Source: Pseudomonadota bacterium
GTDB taxonomy: Bacteria > Pseudomonadota > Gammaproteobacteria > Steroidobacterales > Steroidobacteraceae
Direction: 5' to 3'
NCBI GenBank assembly: GCA_025360865.1
Contig: JANYBG010000170.1
Coordinates: forward strand, 1 to 56,492
DNA length: 56,492 bases
Below are positions 34,623 through 42,755 of the stretch, in pieces (positions within the stretch are counted from its first letter, which is position 1; each line of letters opens with the position of its first letter). Position numbers and translations under genes: made by a program. A model generated the notes under the pieces. It had not been told where the DNA came from. It worked only from the letters and a program-made list of their open reading frames with translations, and searched no databases.

Positions 34623-36470
34623 ATGACCGACACAGTTATCCAGCCCCGGCCGGCGGGCCATCCGCTTGCCGGGGAGACCATGGACGGCGCCCGCATGATC
34701 ATGCAGGTGGTGGCCGATGAAGGGGTGACCACCATCTTCGGGTACAGCGGTGGGGCGATCCTGCCGACCTTCGATGCGGTGTTCCTCTACAACGAGGAAG
34801 CCAAGAGGGCCGGCGCGCGGCAGATCCCATTGATCGTGCCGGCGAACGAGCAGGGGGCCGGGTTCATGGCCGCGGGTTACGCGCGGGCCAGCGGAAAGGT
34901 CGGCGTATGTATCGTGACCTCCGGTCCGGGAGCCACGAACACTGTTACGCCAGTGCGCGATTGCATGGCGGATTCGATACCCATTGTCGTGATCTGCGGC
35001 CAGGTGCCCCGGCCGTCGATCGGTACCGATGCCTTCCAGGAAGCCCCCATCCCCTCCCTCATGGGTGCTGTCGCGAAGCACATTTTTCTGGTCACCGATC
35101 CTGCGAAGCTTGAGCCCACGGTGCGTACCGCGTTCGAGATCGCCCGCACCGGAAGACCCGGGCCGGTCGTCATCGACGTCCCGAAGGACGTCCAGAACTG
35201 GGAAGGCGTCTTCGCTGGCGAGGGCGTGCTGCCGATCCCCGGCTACCGGCGCCGCATGCACGAGCTGACCCAGTCGAACCTGGACCCGGGCGCCGCGGCG
35301 CGCTTCTTCGCGATGCTCGAGGAATCCAGCCGGCCGCTGATCTACGCCGGCGGCGGCGTCATCAACGGCGAAGCGGCCGATTCGCTGACCCGTTTCGCCA
35401 AGGCCTTTGGCATCCCCGTCGTTACCACGCTCATGGGCATCGGGGCGTACGACACCACGGAGCCGCTGGCGATGCGCATGCTGGGCATGCACGGGGCCGC
35501 CTTCGCCAACTACGCGGTCGATGATTGCGACTTCCTGATCGCCGTCGGCGCGCGCTTCGATGATCGCGTCGCGGGTGTGCCGGATAAGTTCGCGCGCAAC
35601 GCCCGGCGCGTCGCGCACCTGGACGTCGACCGGGCCGAGATCGGCAAGGTCAAGCGCGCGCACTGGAGCCACGTGGGCCAGCTCCGGCCTGCGCTTGAGG
35701 CCCTGACGGCGTACGGGCGCGGCGGGCGGTTCCAGCGCGACTTTGGCCCATGGGCGGTCGAGCTCGCCGAGCTGAAGAACCTGCACGCGATGAACTATGA
35801 CCGGGACAGCGCGCTGATCCAGCCGTACTACGTGATCGAGGAGATCAACCGCCACACCCGTGGGGAGGCGATCATCAGTACCGGCGTCGGCCAGCACCAG
35901 ATGTGGGCGGCGCAGTATTTTGACTTCCGGTGGCCGCGGCTGTGGCTCACCTCAGGGAGCATGGGGACGATGGGCTTCGGCCTGCCGGCGGCGATTGGCG
36001 CGCAGTTCGCCCAGCCCAAGCGCATGGTCATCGACATCGACGGTGACTCCAGCATCCGCATGAACTTCGGCGATCTCGAGACCGTCACCACCTACGACCT
36101 GCCCGTGAAGGTCGTCGTGCTGAACAACTTCGGCGACGGCATGGTCAAGCAATGGCAGAAGCTCTTCTTCCAGGGCCGCCTGTCGGCGAGCGACCGGTCG
36201 CTGCATAAGAAGGACTTCGTCAAGGCGGCGCAGGCGGATGGCTTCCGCTACGCGGCGCGCCTCGACAAGAAGGAAGACGTGCCGCGGGTCATCGCCGAGT
36301 TCATCGCCTTCAAGGGGCCAGCGTTCCTCGAGGTGGTGATCGACCCGGACGCGGGCGTGTATCCGATGGTGGGTCCGGGCCAGACCTACGATGAGATGAT
36401 CACCGGGGACTTCATCCGCTCGCGGCACAAGGTGCGGATAAAGACTCCTGGGCCGTCGGAGATGTTCTGA
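34623..36470 (+). CDS. ilvB: Acetolactate synthase large (catalytic) subunit, atypical sequence
   Basis: A 615-residue ThDP enzyme condensing two pyruvates (or pyruvate and 2-ketobutyrate) for valine/leucine or isoleucine synthesis. Domains: an N-terminal pyrimidine-binding domain with ANEQGAGFMAAGYARASG (catalytic Glu) and VTSGPGATNTVTPV; a central FAD-linked domain with YAGGGVINGEA and GARFDDRVAGVPDKFA; and a C-terminal ThDP domain with MVIDIDGDSSIRMNFGDLETV. Departures from the usual pattern are Asn where His precedes the catalytic Glu and GDSSIRMN instead of GDGSFQMN. It is longer than E. coli IlvB/IlvI. ATG at 34623 was chosen. ilvN is divergent, and gloA follows 11 bp downstream. Confidence 0.93.
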   Translation: MTDTVIQPRPAGHPLAGETMDGARMIMQVVADEGVTTIFGYSGGAILPTFDAVFLYNEEAKRAGARQIPLIVPANEQGAGFMAAGYARASGKVGVCIVTSGPGATNTVTPVRDCMADSIPIVVICGQVPRPSIGTDAFQEAPIPSLMGAVAKHIFLVTDPAKLEPTVRTAFEIARTGRPGPVVIDVPKDVQNWEGVFAGEGVLPIPGYRRRMHELTQSNLDPGAAARFFAMLEESSRPLIYAGGGVINGEAADSLTRFAKAFGIPVVTTLMGIGAYDTTEPLAMRMLGMHGAAFANYAVDDCDFLIAVGARFDDRVAGVPDKFARNARRVAHLDVDRAEIGKVKRAHWSHVGQLRPALEALTAYGRGGRFQRDFGPWAVELAELKNLHAMNYDRDSALIQPYYVIEEINRHTRGEAIISTGVGQHQMWAAQYFDFRWPRLWLTSGSMGTMGFGLPAAIGAQFAQPKRMVIDIDGDSSIRMNFGDLETVTTYDLPVKVVVLNNFGDGMVKQWQKLFFQGRLSASDRSLHKKDFVKAAQADGFRYAARLDKKEDVPRVIAEFIAFKGPAFLEVVIDPDAGVYPMVGPGQTYDEMITGDFIRSRHKVRIKTPGPSEMF

Positions 36471-36481
36471 AGAGGAATGCG

Positions 36482-36901
36482 ATGAAGTACCTGCACACCA
36501 TGGTGCGCGTTACCGACGTGCAAGCCTCGGTACGCTTCTACTGCGAGGCGCTTGGGCTGCGCGAGCTGTCGCGCCAGGACTATCCGCAGGGTCGCTACAC
36601 GCTCGTGTTCCTCGCCGCCCCGGGTGATGAGGACGCACAGGTGGAGCTGACCCACAACTGGGATGCACAGCCCTATGACGGGGGGCGCAACTTCGGTCAC
36701 CTCGCCTACGCGGTCGATGACATCTACGCGGCCTGCGAGCGCCTTGCCGGGCATGGCGTGACCATCCTGCGGCCGCCGCGCGATGGCCGCATGGCCTTCG
36801 TGCGCTCACCGGACAACATCTCCATCGAGCTTCTGCAGAAGGGCGCGGCGCTGGCGCCCGCCGAGCCGTGGAAGTCCATGCAGAACACCGGCTCCTGGTA
36901 G
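36482..36901 (+). CDS. gloA: Lactoylglutathione lyase (glyoxalase I)
   Basis: A 139-residue VOC-fold enzyme converting the methylglyoxal-glutathione hemithioacetal to lactoylglutathione. Metal ligands are visible in order: His5 in MKYLHTMVRVTD, Glu in QVELTHNWD, His in NFGHLAYAVDD and Glu in ISIELLQKG. The two half-domains follow the GloA pattern, with VRFYCEALGL in the first. The ribosome-binding site AGAGG precedes ATG at 36482. It is 11 bp downstream of ilvB and 16 bp upstream of the glucan synthase gene, so co-transcription is likely although the functions are unrelated. Confidence 0.93.
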   Translation: MKYLHTMVRVTDVQASVRFYCEALGLRELSRQDYPQGRYTLVFLAAPGDEDAQVELTHNWDAQPYDGGRNFGHLAYAVDDIYAACERLAGHGVTILRPPRDGRMAFVRSPDNISIELLQKGAALAPAEPWKSMQNTGSW

Positions 36902-36917
36902 CCCCGTCGCGCCAGCC

Positions 36918-39581
36918 ATGAAATCGATCCCGAGCCTGCTGATCGCGGCGGTGTTCGCCACGATCACCTTCGCGGTGTGGGCCTACCTCAACAAGCCCAC
37001 GCGCGAGCCGCCCTGGCCGGCACTCATCCAGGGACTGACGTTTTCCCCGTTCCGCGCCGGCGAGGACCCGACCCACGGGCAGTTTCCCACCGATGCCGAG
37101 ATCGACGCGGACCTCGCGCTGCTGCAGGGCAAGGTGAAGGCGGTGCGCACCTACAGCGTCGAGTCGACGCTGGCGCACATCCCGGACCTCGCCGCGAATC
37201 ACGACCTGAACGTGAATCTCGGCGCCTGGATCGACGACCATCGCGACAAGAACGAGCAGCAACTGCAGACCGCGATCGAGCTGGCCGGCACGCACATCAA
37301 CGTGGCACGCGTCATCGTCGGCAACGAGGTGGTGCTGCGTGGTGACCTGCCCATCGAGGAGCTCGAGGGCTACCTCGACCGCGCGCGCGGGGCGATCGAG
37401 CAACCGGTGAGCACCGCGGAGCCCTGGCACGTGTGGTTCGCGCACCCGGATCTCGCGCGGCACGTGGACTTCATCGCCGTGCATCTGCTGCCGTACTGGG
37501 AGGGCGCCTCGGTCGATGTCGCCGTGGACTACTCGCTGGCGCTGTTCAAGCGACTGCAGAAGGCGTTCCCAGGCAAGCCGATCGTGGTGGCCGAGATCGG
37601 CTGGCCGAGCCGCGGCCGCACGCGCGAATCCGCCGTCGCCTCGGAGGCGAACGAGGCGCTGTTCCTGCGCCGCTTCCTCGCGCAGGCGCACAAGCTGCAG
37701 ATCAACTACTACGTGGTGGAGGCCTTCGACCAGCCCTGGAAGGCGTACCAGGAGGGCGCGGTGGGTTCCTACTGGGGCGTGTACGACGTCAACCGGCAGC
37801 CGAAGTTCGAGTTCACCGCCCCGATCGTGCGCATCCCGGAGTGGCACATCCTCGCGGCCGTCTCGGTGGCGGTCGCGTTGCTGCTGCTGGGCGTCCTGTA
37901 CCTCAACAGCGACGCGCTACGTAACCGCGGGCGCAGCTTCCTCGCGATCGTCGTGTACGCGGCCGCGACGCTCGCGGTGTGGGTGATCTACGACTTCACG
38001 CAGCAGTACATGACGGTCTCGAGCGTGATCTCCGGCGTATTGCTGCTGTTGGGCATGCTCGGCGTGCTGCTGGTACTGCTTGCCGAGGCGCACGAGTGGG
38101 CCGAGGCGCACTGGGTCAGCTACCGGCGGCGCCTCGGCGCGCCGATCCTGAGCGATGGCAGGAAGTACCCGAAGGTCTCCGTGCACGTGCCGGCCTACAA
38201 CGAGCCGCCGGCAATGCTGATCGAGACGCTGGACGCGCTCGCTCGCCTGGATTACCCGGACTTCGAAGTGCTGGTCATCGACAACAACACCAAGGATGAG
38301 GCGGTATGGCGCCCGGTGGAGGCGCACTGCGCCACGCTCGGTCCCCGGTTCCGCTTTTTCCACGTGGCGCCGCTGGCGGGCTTTAAGGCCGGCGCGCTCA
38401 ACTTCGCGCTCGAGCGCACCGTCGCGGATGCGGAGGTCGTGGCGGTCATTGACAGCGACTACATCGTCGAGCCCAACTGGCTGCGCGAGCTGACGCCCGG
38501 GTTCCAGGACCAGCGCGTCGCGATCGTGCAGGCGCCGCAGGATTATCGTGACGCGGACCAGAGCGCCTTCAAGGCGATGTGCTACGCGGAGTACCGCGGC
38601 TTCTTCCACATCGGCATGATCACGCGCAACGAGCGCAACGCGATCATCCAGCACGGCACCATGACCATGGTGCGCCGCACGCAGCTGGACAATTGTCGCT
38701 GGGCGGAGTGGAACATCACCGAGGACGCCGAACTCGGGCTGCGCATCTTCGAGCGCGGCTTCGATGCGAGTTACGTTCCCACTAGCTATGGCCGCGGGCT
38801 GATGCCCGATACCTTCATCGACTTCAAGAAACAGCGCTTCCGCTGGGCCTACGGGGCGATGCAGATCATCAAGGCGCACGGGCGCGCACTATTCCTCGAG
38901 GGCGGCCCGCTGTCTCCCGGCCAGCGCTACCACTTCGTCGCCGGCTGGCTGCCGTGGGTCGCCGACGGCTGCAACATGCTGTTCAACTTGGCCGCTCTTG
39001 GCTGGTCGGCCGCCATGGTCTGGGCGCCCGCGCAGATCGACCCGCCGCTGGTCATGTACTCCGTGCTGCCTCTGTCGCTGTTCACCTTCAAGCTCGCCAA
39101 GCTCGTGCACCTGTATCGGGTGCGAGTGGGCGCGGGCGCGCGCCAGACGATCGCCGCGGCGATCGCCGGCCTCGCCCTGACGCACACCATCGGCATGGCG
39201 GCTATCAAGGGCCTGGTCACCAAGGGCGAGCCGTTCTTCCGCACGCCGAAGCAGGGCGGGACCTCGGGTTTCTGGAGCGCGCTCGGCGCGGCGCGCGAGG
39301 AGTCGCTGATGATGGTGGGACTGCTGCTGTCCGCGTGGGCCGTGGCCCATACAACCTCGTCCGATCACGCGCGCGGCGCGGCCGCGGGTCCCGACCGGCT
39401 CGCGTGGATCATCGTGCTGTGCATCCAGGCGGTCCCGTACGCCTCCTCGCTCATCGTCTCGCTTGCCAGCGCGTTCAAGCTGCCGGCGAGCCTGCTCGGC
39501 ACCACCTATCGTCCGATGAGCTCTCCGGGCAAGCCCGCGGATGGGAGGCCCGGCAAGCCGGAGGCGGACCCGGTGGGCTGA
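36918..39581 (+). CDS. ndvB: GH17-GT2 fusion beta-(1,3)-glucan synthase, NdvB type
   Basis: An 887-residue membrane protein. A signal anchor (7-24) is followed by a GH17-type domain (about 35-305) with proton donor Glu137 in RVIVGNEVV and nucleophile Glu226 in PIVVAEIGWPS. Membrane segments lie around 310-390. A GT2 processive glycosyltransferase domain (about 415-660) has VHVPAYNEPP, DSD (512-514), TED (601-603) and QRFRW (639-643), followed by several more membrane segments. This order matches Pseudomonas NdvB and rhizobial NdvB/NdvC, which make periplasmic or cyclic beta-1,3-glucans tied to biofilm antibiotic tolerance. Export and glucan-ring closure by the GH17 part are inferred. ATG at 36918. 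Confidence 0.88.
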   Translation: MKSIPSLLIAAVFATITFAVWAYLNKPTREPPWPALIQGLTFSPFRAGEDPTHGQFPTDAEIDADLALLQGKVKAVRTYSVESTLAHIPDLAANHDLNVNLGAWIDDHRDKNEQQLQTAIELAGTHINVARVIVGNEVVLRGDLPIEELEGYLDRARGAIEQPVSTAEPWHVWFAHPDLARHVDFIAVHLLPYWEGASVDVAVDYSLALFKRLQKAFPGKPIVVAEIGWPSRGRTRESAVASEANEALFLRRFLAQAHKLQINYYVVEAFDQPWKAYQEGAVGSYWGVYDVNRQPKFEFTAPIVRIPEWHILAAVSVAVALLLLGVLYLNSDALRNRGRSFLAIVVYAAATLAVWVIYDFTQQYMTVSSVISGVLLLLGMLGVLLVLLAEAHEWAEAHWVSYRRRLGAPILSDGRKYPKVSVHVPAYNEPPAMLIETLDALARLDYPDFEVLVIDNNTKDEAVWRPVEAHCATLGPRFRFFHVAPLAGFKAGALNFALERTVADAEVVAVIDSDYIVEPNWLRELTPGFQDQRVAIVQAPQDYRDADQSAFKAMCYAEYRGFFHIGMITRNERNAIIQHGTMTMVRRTQLDNCRWAEWNITEDAELGLRIFERGFDASYVPTSYGRGLMPDTFIDFKKQRFRWAYGAMQIIKAHGRALFLEGGPLSPGQRYHFVAGWLPWVADGCNMLFNLAALGWSAAMVWAPAQIDPPLVMYSVLPLSLFTFKLAKLVHLYRVRVGAGARQTIAAAIAGLALTHTIGMAAIKGLVTKGEPFFRTPKQGGTSGFWSALGAAREESLMMVGLLLSAWAVAHTTSSDHARGAAAGPDRLAWIIVLCIQAVPYASSLIVSLASAFKLPASLLGTTYRPMSSPGKPADGRPGKPEADPVG

Positions 39582-39585
39582 AGCG

Positions 39586-40485
39586 GTGCGCCAGGGCAGG
39601 CTTCGCGCGATCGCCTCCATGCTCACGGCGGTCGTGGCTTTCTCGGGCATGGACACGCTGCTGAAGCTCCTGTCGGCCACCTATCCACCGATGGAGGTTG
39701 CCGTGCTGCGCGGAGCGTGTTCGTTGCCCTTCATGCTCCTGCCGGTGCTGGTCGCCGGGAGCTGGCGTTCGCTCTACCCGCGCCGGTGGCCCACGCACCT
39801 GCTGCGCGGCGCGCTCAGCGTCGTCGTGCTCGGCGGCTTCATCTTCGCAGTGCGCGAGCTGTCCCTGGCCAACGCTTACGCGGTTTTCCTGTCGGCGCCA
39901 CTCATCATCACCGCGCTGTCCGTGCCGATGCTCAAGGAGCGCACCGAGAGAGGCAACTGGATCGCGATCGCGGTGGGGCTCGCCGGGGTGCTCATCATTC
40001 TTCGCCCTAATGTCTCAGGACTCGCCACCCTGGGATCCCTTGCCGCGTTGCTGGCCGCGGTAGCCTATGCGCTGAGCGCGATCACGCTGCGTATGCTGAC
40101 GCGTACCGACACCACCGCCAGCGTGGTGGTGTGGACCATCAGCGTGATGACCGTGATAGCGGGAATCATCGCCGCTCCCCACTGGGTGAGCATTCATTCC
40201 GAGCACTACGGCTGGCTTGTCGGCCTGGGCGTGCTCGCGGCCATCGGTTCGTACCTGCTCACCGAGGCGTTCCGGTCCGCGCCCGCCTCGGTCGTGGCAC
40301 CGCTTGAGTACACGGCGCTCCTGTGGGGAATCGCCATTGACCGGATCATCTGGAACGTGCTGCCCTCGGCGCGCGTGTGCTGGGGTGGGGCCGTGGTCAT
40401 CGGCAGCGGGCTGTACCTGATCTGGCGCGAGCGCAGTCACATCAGCCGCGAGCTGGCCGCGCAGTCGTGGCAGCCGTTGCCCTAG
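39586..40485 (+). CDS. DMT-family (EamA) transporter
   Basis: A polytopic membrane protein of about 299 residues with roughly ten hydrophobic helices in two EamA repeats. Segments include MLTAVVAFSGMDTLLKLL, GALSVVVLGGFIFAVREL, IAVGLAGVLIIL, LAALLAAVAYALSAITLRML and a C-terminal GGAVVIGSGLYLIW. The pattern FSGMDTLLKLL near the start and PLIITALSVPMLKER in the middle fits drug/metabolite exporters. The substrate is unknown. The start is uncertain: GTG at 39586, 4 bp after the glucan synthase stop, or ATG at 39619. The tight spacing suggests co-transcription with the glucan synthase. Confidence 0.85.
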   Translation: MRQGRLRAIASMLTAVVAFSGMDTLLKLLSATYPPMEVAVLRGACSLPFMLLPVLVAGSWRSLYPRRWPTHLLRGALSVVVLGGFIFAVRELSLANAYAVFLSAPLIITALSVPMLKERTERGNWIAIAVGLAGVLIILRPNVSGLATLGSLAALLAAVAYALSAITLRMLTRTDTTASVVVWTISVMTVIAGIIAAPHWVSIHSEHYGWLVGLGVLAAIGSYLLTEAFRSAPASVVAPLEYTALLWGIAIDRIIWNVLPSARVCWGGAVVIGSGLYLIWRERSHISRELAAQSWQPLP

Positions 40486-40547
40486 CGGCGCAGAATGTCG
40501 CTGCGGGCCGTGTGACTGTGGCAGATGGGCAGAAGGGAAGACTCACC

Positions 40548-41588
40548 ATGAGCAACGCCGAAGTCCGTGGACGATTTGTCTGGCACGAGTTGTTGACGAC
40601 TGACACCGCGGCGGCCGCCTCCTTCTACTCGAGGATCGTGCCGTGGCGCAGCCAGCCGGCGAACATGCCCGGCTACACCATATTCATGTCTGGGCCGTCG
40701 CAGGTGGCCGGCCTGATGACGCTGCCACCCCGGGCGGTTGAGGTCCCGGCGCACTGGCGCATATATGTTGGCACGGCGGACGTGGATGCCACGTGCTCCC
40801 AGGCGCAGTCGCTGGGTGGGCGCGTGAGTAAGGCTCCCGCCGAGATCCCGGGCGTCGGGCGCTTCGCGGTGCTGGCGGATCCACAGGGAGCGACCTTCGC
40901 GGTCTTCACCCCGGGCAGCGGATCGCCGCCCGCGGCGCCCGCTTTCGGTGGCTTCTCGTGGCACGAACTGGCCACGACTGACATGCCCGGCGCGGTGCGC
41001 TTCTACGGCGAGCTCTTCGGCTGGAAGAAGGGCGTGACCCATGACATGGGCGCCTTGGGAATCTACCAACTGTTCGAGCACAGCGGAGCGGTTGTCGGCG
41101 GCATATGCGGCACGCAGGTTCCCGCAACGCCGCCATCCTGGCTGAGCTACGTGCACGTCGCGGATTCCAGCCGCGCGGTCAGCGCGGTCAAGTCCGCGGG
41201 CGGACGGCTGTTGCATGGCCCGGTGGAAGTTCCCGGCGGCAGCTGGATCGCGCTGTTCATGGATCCGCAGGGCGGCGCCTTCGCGGTGCATGAAATGCCG
41301 CGCGTGCTGAGCCCGCCGGCACCTGCCCACATCCCGACTCCCACGGCGCGCAAGCCGCCGATGAAGGCGCGGCCGCCGCGCGAGGCAGCGGTCAAGGCGA
41401 GGAGGTTCGCGGCCAAAAAAGTCGGCAGGAGGGCGCCAGCCAGGAAAAAGCCCGCCAGGAAAGCGGCGGCCGTGAAAGCGTCGGCCAGGAAAGTTCCGGC
41501 AAGGAAGCAGGGCCGGGCCAGGGGAGCCACGAAGAGGTCGAGCCGTGGCGGCGTGAAGAACAAGGCCGCCAGAGGCGGCCGGCGCTGA
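40548..41588 (+). CDS. Double VOC-domain protein with histone-H1-like basic tail
   Basis: A 346-residue protein. Two glyoxalase/bleomycin-resistance (VOC) domains lie at about 8-122 (GRFVWHELLTTDTAAAASFY...DPQGATFAVF) and 135-250 (GFSWHELATTDMPGAVRFYGELFGW...DPQGGAFAVHEM), the layout of small two-domain VOC proteins of about 260 residues. From about 266 to 346 a Lys/Arg/Ala/Pro-rich tail repeats ARK, PARK and KKPARKAA-type units, like bacterial histone-H1-like proteins. The tail is disordered and could bind DNA or RNA. No frameshift is needed, since one frame covers both parts. The role is unknown. It starts at ATG 40548, after AGAAGGGAAG. Confidence 0.85.
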   Translation: MSNAEVRGRFVWHELLTTDTAAAASFYSRIVPWRSQPANMPGYTIFMSGPSQVAGLMTLPPRAVEVPAHWRIYVGTADVDATCSQAQSLGGRVSKAPAEIPGVGRFAVLADPQGATFAVFTPGSGSPPAAPAFGGFSWHELATTDMPGAVRFYGELFGWKKGVTHDMGALGIYQLFEHSGAVVGGICGTQVPATPPSWLSYVHVADSSRAVSAVKSAGGRLLHGPVEVPGGSWIALFMDPQGGAFAVHEMPRVLSPPAPAHIPTPTARKPPMKARPPREAAVKARRFAAKKVGRRAPARKKPARKAAAVKASARKVPARKQGRARGATKRSSRGGVKNKAARGGRR

Positions 41589-41612
41589 ACCAGCGCGCGG
41601 CCCGGCGCGAAG

Positions 41613-41825
41613 CTATTGGTTCTGCTTCTCGGCGTCGTCACGCTGCCGCGCCGCCTGCTGCTGGGCGGCGTCCAGCTGCTGACGTACGTGCTCCTCGGTC
41701 TCCTTGGCCTGCTGCGCCTCCTGCACCTCCGAGACGCCGCCTGCGGCTGCCGCGGCTCCGGTGCCGGCGATTCCGCAGCCGGTCAGGCTCGACAGCAGCG
41801 CTATCGAAATAAAGATCCGATTCAT
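41613..41825 (-). CDS. Small lipoprotein with Gln/Ala-rich helical tail
   Basis: A 70-residue protein. The signal MNRIFISIALLSSLTGC ends in a lipobox with Cys17, then comes a short Gly/Ala linker (GIAGTGAAAAAGG) and a charged Gln-rich amphipathic helix (VSEVQEAQQAKETEEHVRQQLDAAQ onward). The architecture recalls small outer-membrane lipoproteins of the Lpp/OsmE size class, but there is no clear family match. ATG at 41825 was chosen over the longer frame because the signal peptide starts there. It is convergent with the VOC gene (24 bp) and divergent from the hydrolase-fold gene (94 bp). Confidence 0.7.
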   Translation of the reverse strand: MNRIFISIALLSSLTGCGIAGTGAAAAAGGVSEVQEAQQAKETEEHVRQQLDAAQQQAARQRDDAEKQNQ

Positions 41826-41919
41826 ATGAGTGCCCTTGCGTAAAGGGGTGGGTTTCCGGAACCGGAACCAATCTACGCCGCCGGCTCCCCGGCGCAAGTG
41901 TGGCCGCGGTCATGGCACT

Positions 41920-42648
41920 ATGTTGACCATGCCAAAGATCACCAAGACCTCACCACCTTCGGAGCCCGCGCGAGTGCGCCGTGGTTACTTCGAATGCCGT
42001 TTTGGCCAGCTCCACCTGCGCAACTCAATGCCGCCCGGCGGTGGCTTCGAGGAGGGCGTGCCGATTCTGTGCATTCAGGACCATGAAGGCACTGGCCGCG
42101 CCTTCGCCCCGTTCATGGCGCTCGCCGGGCGTGATCGCTCCGTATACGCGCCGGACCTGCCTGGCCTCGGCGAGTCAGATCCACCATCCGCCCATCCCGC
42201 GCTGGCCGACTACGTTGGCGCCCTCGGGGACTTTCTGGACACCATGCGCATACGCAAGCTCGATGTGGTGGCCAACCGGGCGGGCTCACTCATCGCCGCG
42301 GAGCTGGCGTTGACGCGTGGTGATCAGGTCAGCCGGCTGATCATGGTGTCGGTACCCGTCCCGGCCCAGGGACAGCCTCGTCACGCGCGGGATGATTCGC
42401 GCCTGAGTGAGCCGCAGCGTGGGCTGGTGGAGGCGCTTGCGCAGTACCCGGTTCGCGAGCGCCTCGCGCGCCTGACCCAGAAACCGCTGGTACTGCGGCC
42501 CAAGGATGACCTCTGGGAGGCCTCCGGGCGCATACGCGACGTGCTGCCCGCGGCCCGGGTGGTGGACCTGGATCTCCCCGGTCGGGACCTGTTCGCGGCC
42601 GCTCCGGCGCGGCTGTTCGAGGCGGTTCGCGACTTCCTGCGCGGTTAA
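41920..42648 (+). CDS. Alpha/beta-hydrolase-fold protein lacking catalytic Ser and His
   Basis: About 242 residues with clear alpha/beta-hydrolase topology: ILCIQDHEGTGRAFAPFMALAGRDRSVYAPDLPGLGESD, then ADYVGALGDFLDTMRIRKLDVVANRAGSLIAAELAL, and a C-terminal lid and helix. Where active enzymes have G-x-S-x-G, this protein has A-N-R-A-G (118-122), so Arg120 replaces the nucleophile. Where the catalytic His is expected near the end (usually GH...P), it reads PGRDLFAAAP. The acid residue region (LRPKDDLW) is present. It is probably a non-catalytic binding protein or one with altered chemistry. The start may be ATG 41920 or 41929. The frame is intact. Confidence 0.75.
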   Translation: MLTMPKITKTSPPSEPARVRRGYFECRFGQLHLRNSMPPGGGFEEGVPILCIQDHEGTGRAFAPFMALAGRDRSVYAPDLPGLGESDPPSAHPALADYVGALGDFLDTMRIRKLDVVANRAGSLIAAELALTRGDQVSRLIMVSVPVPAQGQPRHARDDSRLSEPQRGLVEALAQYPVRERLARLTQKPLVLRPKDDLWEASGRIRDVLPAARVVDLDLPGRDLFAAAPARLFEAVRDFLRG

Positions 42649-42755
42649 GGACGGATTTTCGGGATTCCTTTCACATATTTACAGGGCGACGGGGGGAGGG
42701 CAGCCGCCGCGGCGCTACACTTTTTCGCCGCTGAAGAGGGGAGTTACCGATCTCG

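Noticed and set aside
41340-41588. Low-complexity end of the VOC gene as a possible frameshift artefact
   Set aside because: The frame is continuous and the residues are ordered Lys/Ala/Arg/Pro units typical of H1-like tails, so it is kept as a real tail.
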